Assembly: GCA_916613615.1 (NCBI GenBank)
Contig: OU744724.1
Coordinates: 25,592,171-25,656,170, forward strand
DNA: 64,000 nt
Origin: Steromphala cineraria
Lineage: Eukaryota > Mollusca > Gastropoda > Trochida > Trochidae
Direction of reading: 5' to 3'
The position numbers and the translations under genes were made by a program. This document shows, piece by piece, positions 61,970-64,000 of the stretch. Position 1 is the first letter of the stretch. Every line of letters starts with the position of its first letter. The notes under the pieces are model-generated. The model was not told where the DNA came from and made no database searches. It saw only the letters and a list, made by a program, of their open reading frames with translations.

Positions 61970-62542
61970 TTAAGCCTTCTTTGGCTTGGCGGCGGCCTTC
62001 TTCTTTGGGGTTTTCACCTTCTTGGGCTTGGCGGCAGCAGTCTTTGCTTTCTTTGGGGTTTTCACCTTCTTGGGCTTGGCGGCAGCCTTCACCTTCTTTG
62101 GAGACTTGGCAGCTTTCTTGGCAGCAGTCTTGGGTTTCTTGGCGGCGGTGGGCTTCTTCACTTTCTTAGGTGACTTTGCTGCTTTCTTTGGCTTAGCAGC
62201 GGCCTTAGCTTTCTTTGGTTTGTCAGCTTTCTTCACCTCACCCAAGCGGAAGGAGCCAGTAGCACCAGTTCCCTTAGACTGTTTCAAGGCGCCGTTCTTC
62301 ACTCCATTTCTCAGGGCAGTCTTGAGACGGGCGTTGATAGCAGTTGAGTTTTCACCAACTTTGTAGTTGCTCATGATGTACTTGAGAAGAGCCTGACGTG
62401 AAGAGCCGCCCCTCTCCTTCAATGCGGCAACAGCTTTCTGTACCATCTCGAGGTAGGTTGGATGGGATGCCACCTTCTTGGGTTTGGAGGCAGTCTTCTT
62501 CTTGGGGGTCTTCACGGGTGCGGGAGCAGCAGTATCGGCCAT
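61970..62542 (-). CDS. Linker histone H1, unit 19
   Basis: Consensus 190-aa protein, the last complete H1 copy in the window. Confidence 0.97.
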   Translation of the reverse strand: MADTAAPAPVKTPKKKTASKPKKVASHPTYLEMVQKAVAALKERGGSSRQALLKYIMSNYKVGENSTAINARLKTALRNGVKNGALKQSKGTGATGSFRLGEVKKADKPKKAKAAAKPKKAAKSPKKVKKPTAAKKPKTAAKKAAKSPKKVKAAAKPKKVKTPKKAKTAAAKPKKVKTPKKKAAAKPKKA

Positions 62543-63929
62543 GGTCGTCTTGTGTAGAGTCAGGAGACAGCGGGAGTCAACTTGCGAGTGCGAGCTACAG
62601 CGAGCGAATGACTGCTGGTCAGCCGTGCGCTGCTTAGAGGCCTGAGTGCGGACGTCGAAGAAAGCCACCTACCCCTCTCCAGTCAGATATGAGAGTGTGC
62701 ATTAGTGTGTGTTTTCTAATGTACTTAAAAGTTGCTTTGCGCTCTTTAGCGACGCTTTACAATCAATGTGTCTATTGTAGTGGATAGAAAAATCATTTAC
62801 CTACACATCCATACCAGACAATATGACCTTTGAAAGAAAATAAATATTTTGTGATTAAAACAGACGAGACCACTCACTTATGAAATCACCATTCTTAAGT
62901 TTCAAATGCCATCTACAACAACGCGCATCAATTTTCAACTTATAAAATCCTTGCAAATTGTCGCCAAAACATTAATGCATAAAATAATGTGCTAAGATGG
63001 GTAATTTTGTGGATTTTATGACGTTTATAACTCTTCAAACACAGACAATGAAACACGTCTCACTCGGCAGTCGCCATTACAGACTCGGGCCTCTACATGC
63101 ATGTATATTTCTTGAGCAGTATAACGTCCTAATCACATCGATAATACTACAAACCCGAGTTAAAGTAACTCCTGTTTAGTGTTTTTGCTTTATGTTAAGA
63201 ATAAAGTTTAATTTGCAACTCATAGCCCGTGTTTGGAGAGAAAGAAAAAACGCTGATGCTCTCTGTCTGTCTACACTGGGATCGGTGAGATTCGGGCCTG
63301 GGTATACACTGGACACATAACATTCTGAGCTTTGTTATTTGTGTGTTTTCCGAGTGGAAATGTAAAAAAATATGTGTGTCATTAGATTGTTTACTGAGTG
63401 GCGTATTTTATTTATTTCAAAACGATAAAGAAATAACACTTCCGAGCATCTATAGGCCTAAACCCCCTCCCAGTCTCACACTGTAAGCACGAGGTCGTAT
63501 CTACCTGTGTCTCCCATGATGGGGGTAACCTGTATATAAAATATACTCCCCGAACATCAGGTTTGAATCATAATCAGGGGACATACAATATGACGAACGT
63601 GAAAGGTAAAGAAAATATGGAAAAATTAAAATCACGGGGAGCGACCTGCACATTTGTTTTGTGTTGTTGAATCTGTCCTCACGTGGCTCATACACAGCGC
63701 TGCCGAGTGGATCTATTTCCCACAGGCGTCATCTCACGGTATTCACCGTCTAGTCGTGATATAAGGCTATGGTTTTAAAAAGAATGAATATTTTCAAATT
63801 TGCTGGAGAAGTCCTTGTCTTATCAAATGAGCGGGGAATGAAAATGCCGTAGAAAACTATAAACAATGGTTGTAGCGATCGTGTGTCACAGGCACAGCTA
63901 TATGTAGCCTAACTTTCCCCATCTCCTCT

Positions 63930-64000
63930 GCCTACGGCCATACCACGTTGAAAACACCGGTTCTCGTCCGATCACCGAAGTTAAGCAACGTCGGGCCCGG
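63930..64000 (+). rRNA. 5S ribosomal RNA, unit 19 (cut by window end)
   Basis: The first 71 nt match the consensus 5S; the gene continues beyond the right edge. The cut is an effect of the window and not a mutation. Confidence 0.96.

Larger units (their letters stand above)
2626..64000. repeat. Tandem array of histone H1-5S rRNA units, ~3,182 bp each
   Basis: Nineteen head-to-tail units (the last cut by the window) share one structure. From the left: a spacer with a G-rich block, the H1 3' processing signals, the H1 gene on the minus strand, the H1 promoter, a 1.2 kb spacer, the 5S gene on the plus strand, and another spacer. The period is exactly 3,182 bp for units 1-5 and 7-12, 3,346 in unit 6, 3,177 in unit 13's left part, 1,429 between H1 copies 13 and 14, 6,233 across the retroelement, and 3,181 in units 15-18. 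Units are nearly identical, with scattered single-base variants. No core histone gene is present. The array continues past the right edge. Confidence 0.97.

Noticed and set aside
2626..64000. Regular repeats as a CRISPR array
   Set aside because: The unit is 3.2 kb with genes, and the sequence is eukaryotic; there are no short direct repeats with unique spacers.
2626..64000. Core histone genes (H2A, H2B, H3, H4) hidden in the spacers
   Set aside because: I looked for their hallmark motifs in the open frames on both strands and found none; only one histone stem-loop occurs per unit.

Overview
The window looks like nuclear DNA from an animal, most likely a bivalve mollusc and plausibly a mussel-type (mytilid) genome. 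It carries eukaryotic 5S rRNA genes, intronless replication-type histone H1 genes with the metazoan 3' stem-loop, and non-LTR retrotransposons. The organism call rests on the style of the H1 protein (lysine-rich, S/TPKK repeats) and on general knowledge that H1-only clusters and histone/5S linkage occur in mussels and other invertebrates. It is an inference.

Layout: 1-1757 is a decayed non-LTR reverse transcriptase on the minus strand, interrupted by a small TIR transposon (847-1173) filled with a short GC-rich minisatellite. 1758-2625 is AT-rich single-copy sequence with no gene that I can see. From 2626 to the right edge the window is one tandem array. Its unit is about 3,182 bp and holds one histone H1 gene on the minus strand and one 5S rRNA gene on the plus strand, transcribed away from each other across a 1.4 kb spacer. 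I count 19 H1 copies and 18 5S copies, the last 5S cut by the window edge. The array runs off the right end, so its full size is unknown. No H2A, H2B, H3 or H4 gene is present.

Units start at 2626, 5808, 8990, 12172, 15354, 18536, 21882, 25064, 28246, 31428, 34610, 37792, 40974, about 42944 (a partial unit), 48631, 51812, 54993, 58174 and 61355; I number them 1-19. Most H1 proteins are identical (190 aa). Exceptions: unit 1 at the array edge has lost its stop codon, unit 13 has a nonsense codon, unit 14 has five substitutions, and units 2 and 11 each have one. Unit 6 carries a 164-bp internal duplication. Units 13 and 14 are fused by a deletion of about 1.75 kb that removes a 5S gene. Unit 14 is split by a 3,042-bp 5'-truncated RT-RNase H retrotransposon with a 9-bp target-site duplication; the 5S gene just beyond it has two substitutions.

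The genes supply linker histone H1 (chromatin compaction, S phase) and 5S rRNA (large ribosomal subunit). Unit-to-unit variants are shared locally: units 7-9 match units 10-12 with a three-unit period, and units 15-19 form their own subfamily. This is what unequal exchange and gene conversion acting mostly on neighbours would leave. I do not see a new enzymatic system here. The notable object is the H1-5S array and the record of its turnover.
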